Shown: in pieces, positions 21,623 through 22,355 of the stretch
Numbering within the stretch: position 1 is the first letter of the stretch
How the letters are laid out: every line of letters begins with the position of its first letter
DNA from: JBBSJV01 sp038256935
GTDB lineage: Bacteria; Patescibacteriota; JACMRA01
DNA: 22,355 nucleotides
NCBI GenBank assembly: GCA_038256935.1
Contig: JBBSJV010000011.1
Span: forward strand, 1 to 22,355
Direction of reading: 5' to 3'
The notes under the pieces: model-generated
The model's input: the letters and a program-made list of their open reading frames with translations, nothing else
What the model was told of the DNA's origin: nothing
The model's database searches: none
Program-made: the position numbers and the translations under genes

Positions 21623-22129
21623 ATGTACTTCTCCCTAATTTCAGCTGTTTCCAAAAATTTAGTTATAGGAAAAGATAATAAACTTCCTTGGCATTTTAAA
21701 ACTGACATGTTGTTTTTTAAAGAAACTACTGCTGGTAAGACTGTAGTGATGGGTCGCAAGACTTTTGAAAGCATAGGTTCTAAACCTCTACCTAAAAGGC
21801 TAAATATTGTAATAAGTAGTAGCCCCAAACCAGACGAGATCGATGATTCTGTAATCTGGCTTAACGACCCAACTAATCTAAATCCCGTTTTTTTTCCGCA
21901 GCTTCAAGATCAAGAAGTTTTTATTGTCGGTGGAAGTAGCTTATATGAGTATTTTCTAGATAAGGCAAAATATTTGTATCTGACTATGATTGATATTGAA
22001 GTCATTGGAGATGCTCTATTTCCAGAATATAAAGATGTTTTTACCCAAGTAATAAAAGAAAATAAATTAGAAGAAAAAAGTACTATGCTGACTTTTTATA
22101 AACTACAAAATCCAAAATTAGTTAAGTGA
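21623..22129 (+). CDS. folA: Dihydrofolate reductase
   Basis: Reduces dihydrofolate to tetrahydrofolate with NADPH, regenerating the cofactor used by thymidylate synthase. Family marks are MYFSLISAVSKNLVIGKDNKLPWHF (proline-tryptophan of the Met20-loop region and the substrate-binding acidic residue slightly downstream in KTDM), VVMGRKTFESIG for NADPH binding, LPKRLNIVISS, and VFIVGGSSLYEYFL. Length is 168 residues from the ATG at 21623; a TTG at 21611 would add four. The ATG fits the usual family N-terminus. No Shine-Dalgarno is present. Its closeness to the TS-family gene supports a folate-linked pyrimidine pathway. Confidence 0.93.
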   Translation: MYFSLISAVSKNLVIGKDNKLPWHFKTDMLFFKETTAGKTVVMGRKTFESIGSKPLPKRLNIVISSSPKPDEIDDSVIWLNDPTNLNPVFFPQLQDQEVFIVGGSSLYEYFLDKAKYLYLTMIDIEVIGDALFPEYKDVFTQVIKENKLEEKSTMLTFYKLQNPKLVK

Positions 22130-22267
22130 TAAAAACATTAATTTTTCATCTAAGATAACTGGGACTGTCCTAAAAACTTTTTAAGTTCTGTTAAAACTTC
22201 AAAGGTAATAGGCTAATCTCTGCTGGACAAATACCAAGTTTTGGTGATAACTATTAATATCTAATTT

Positions 22268-22355
22268 ATGCGACCAAAGAATAACCCTAACAATCTAATA
22301 TCAACTGGATTTGCTGTATTGATAATCCCAGCTACGATATTGAGTTATTATTTTA
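22268..22355 (+). CDS. Start of a probable membrane protein, cut by the window end
   Basis: An ATG at 22268 opens a frame that stays open to the last base (29 codons visible). It reads MRPKNNPNNL and then a hydrophobic stretch beginning ISTGFAVLIIPATIL, which looks like a first transmembrane helix after a short basic N-terminus. No family can be assigned, and with so little sequence the gene call itself is tentative. Confidence 0.4.
   Translation, partial: MRPKNNPNNLISTGFAVLIIPATILSYYF

Noticed and set aside
22222..22267. Promoter for the last partial gene
   Set aside because: TGGACA and AT-rich stretches are present, but no combination has a good -10 box at acceptable spacing.

Overview
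The window looks like an AT-rich chromosome segment from a Candidate Phyla Radiation (Patescibacteria)-type bacterium, though the exact lineage cannot be read from sequence alone. Supporting signs are compact convergent and divergent genes, almost no Shine-Dalgarno sequences before start codons, promoters whose -10 boxes sit 8-10 nt before the start codon, ribosomal proteins with unusual insertions or lost zinc ligands, and many small membrane proteins without clear families. UGA works as a stop (end of folA), so the code appears standard.

Layout. Positions 1-3400 hold minus-strand genes: a truncated membrane-anchored protein, mnmA (tRNA 2-thiouridylase) and a CPA1 Na+/H+ antiporter. A divergent plus-strand gene (3533-4615) encodes a stand-alone 5'-3' exonuclease ending in a sliding-clamp-binding peptide. 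Positions 4616-7100 are accessory: a palindromic element, a relic of a tyrosine recombinase, about 600 bp with no gene, then a TetR-type regulator divergent from a frameshifted membrane-protein gene, with a perfect palindromic operator between them. Next come a hypothetical membrane protein and RNase Y (minus), a membrane protein behind a terminator-like leader (plus), and a DEAD-box helicase (minus).

Positions 11724-16610 form one minus-strand translation operon: rpsI-rpmA-RDD membrane protein-rpmF-nusB-like-infA-rpmJ-like-rpsM-rpsK-rpsD-rpsP-KH protein. It starts at a near-consensus promoter with an almost leaderless start and ends at a rho-independent terminator. Upstream lie about 500 bp of non-coding DNA with three copies of a palindromic repeat, then ruvB.

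From 18424 to 22129 there is a pyrimidine-deoxynucleotide cluster: a membrane-anchored rhodanese, a nucleoside 2-deoxyribosyltransferase-like protein, a dCMP-deaminase-like protein, a dUTPase-fold protein, a thymidylate synthase homologue, a second deoxyribosyltransferase-like protein (minus) and dihydrofolate reductase. The simple reading is dTMP synthesis: deaminase and dUTPase make dUMP, ThyA methylates it, and FolA recycles dihydrofolate. The ThyA homologue, however, has Asp179 where thymidylate synthases have the dUMP-selecting Asn. That is the state found in dCMP hydroxymethylases, so the cluster could instead make, or clean up, a 5-modified cytosine nucleotide. This is the most interesting signal in the window.
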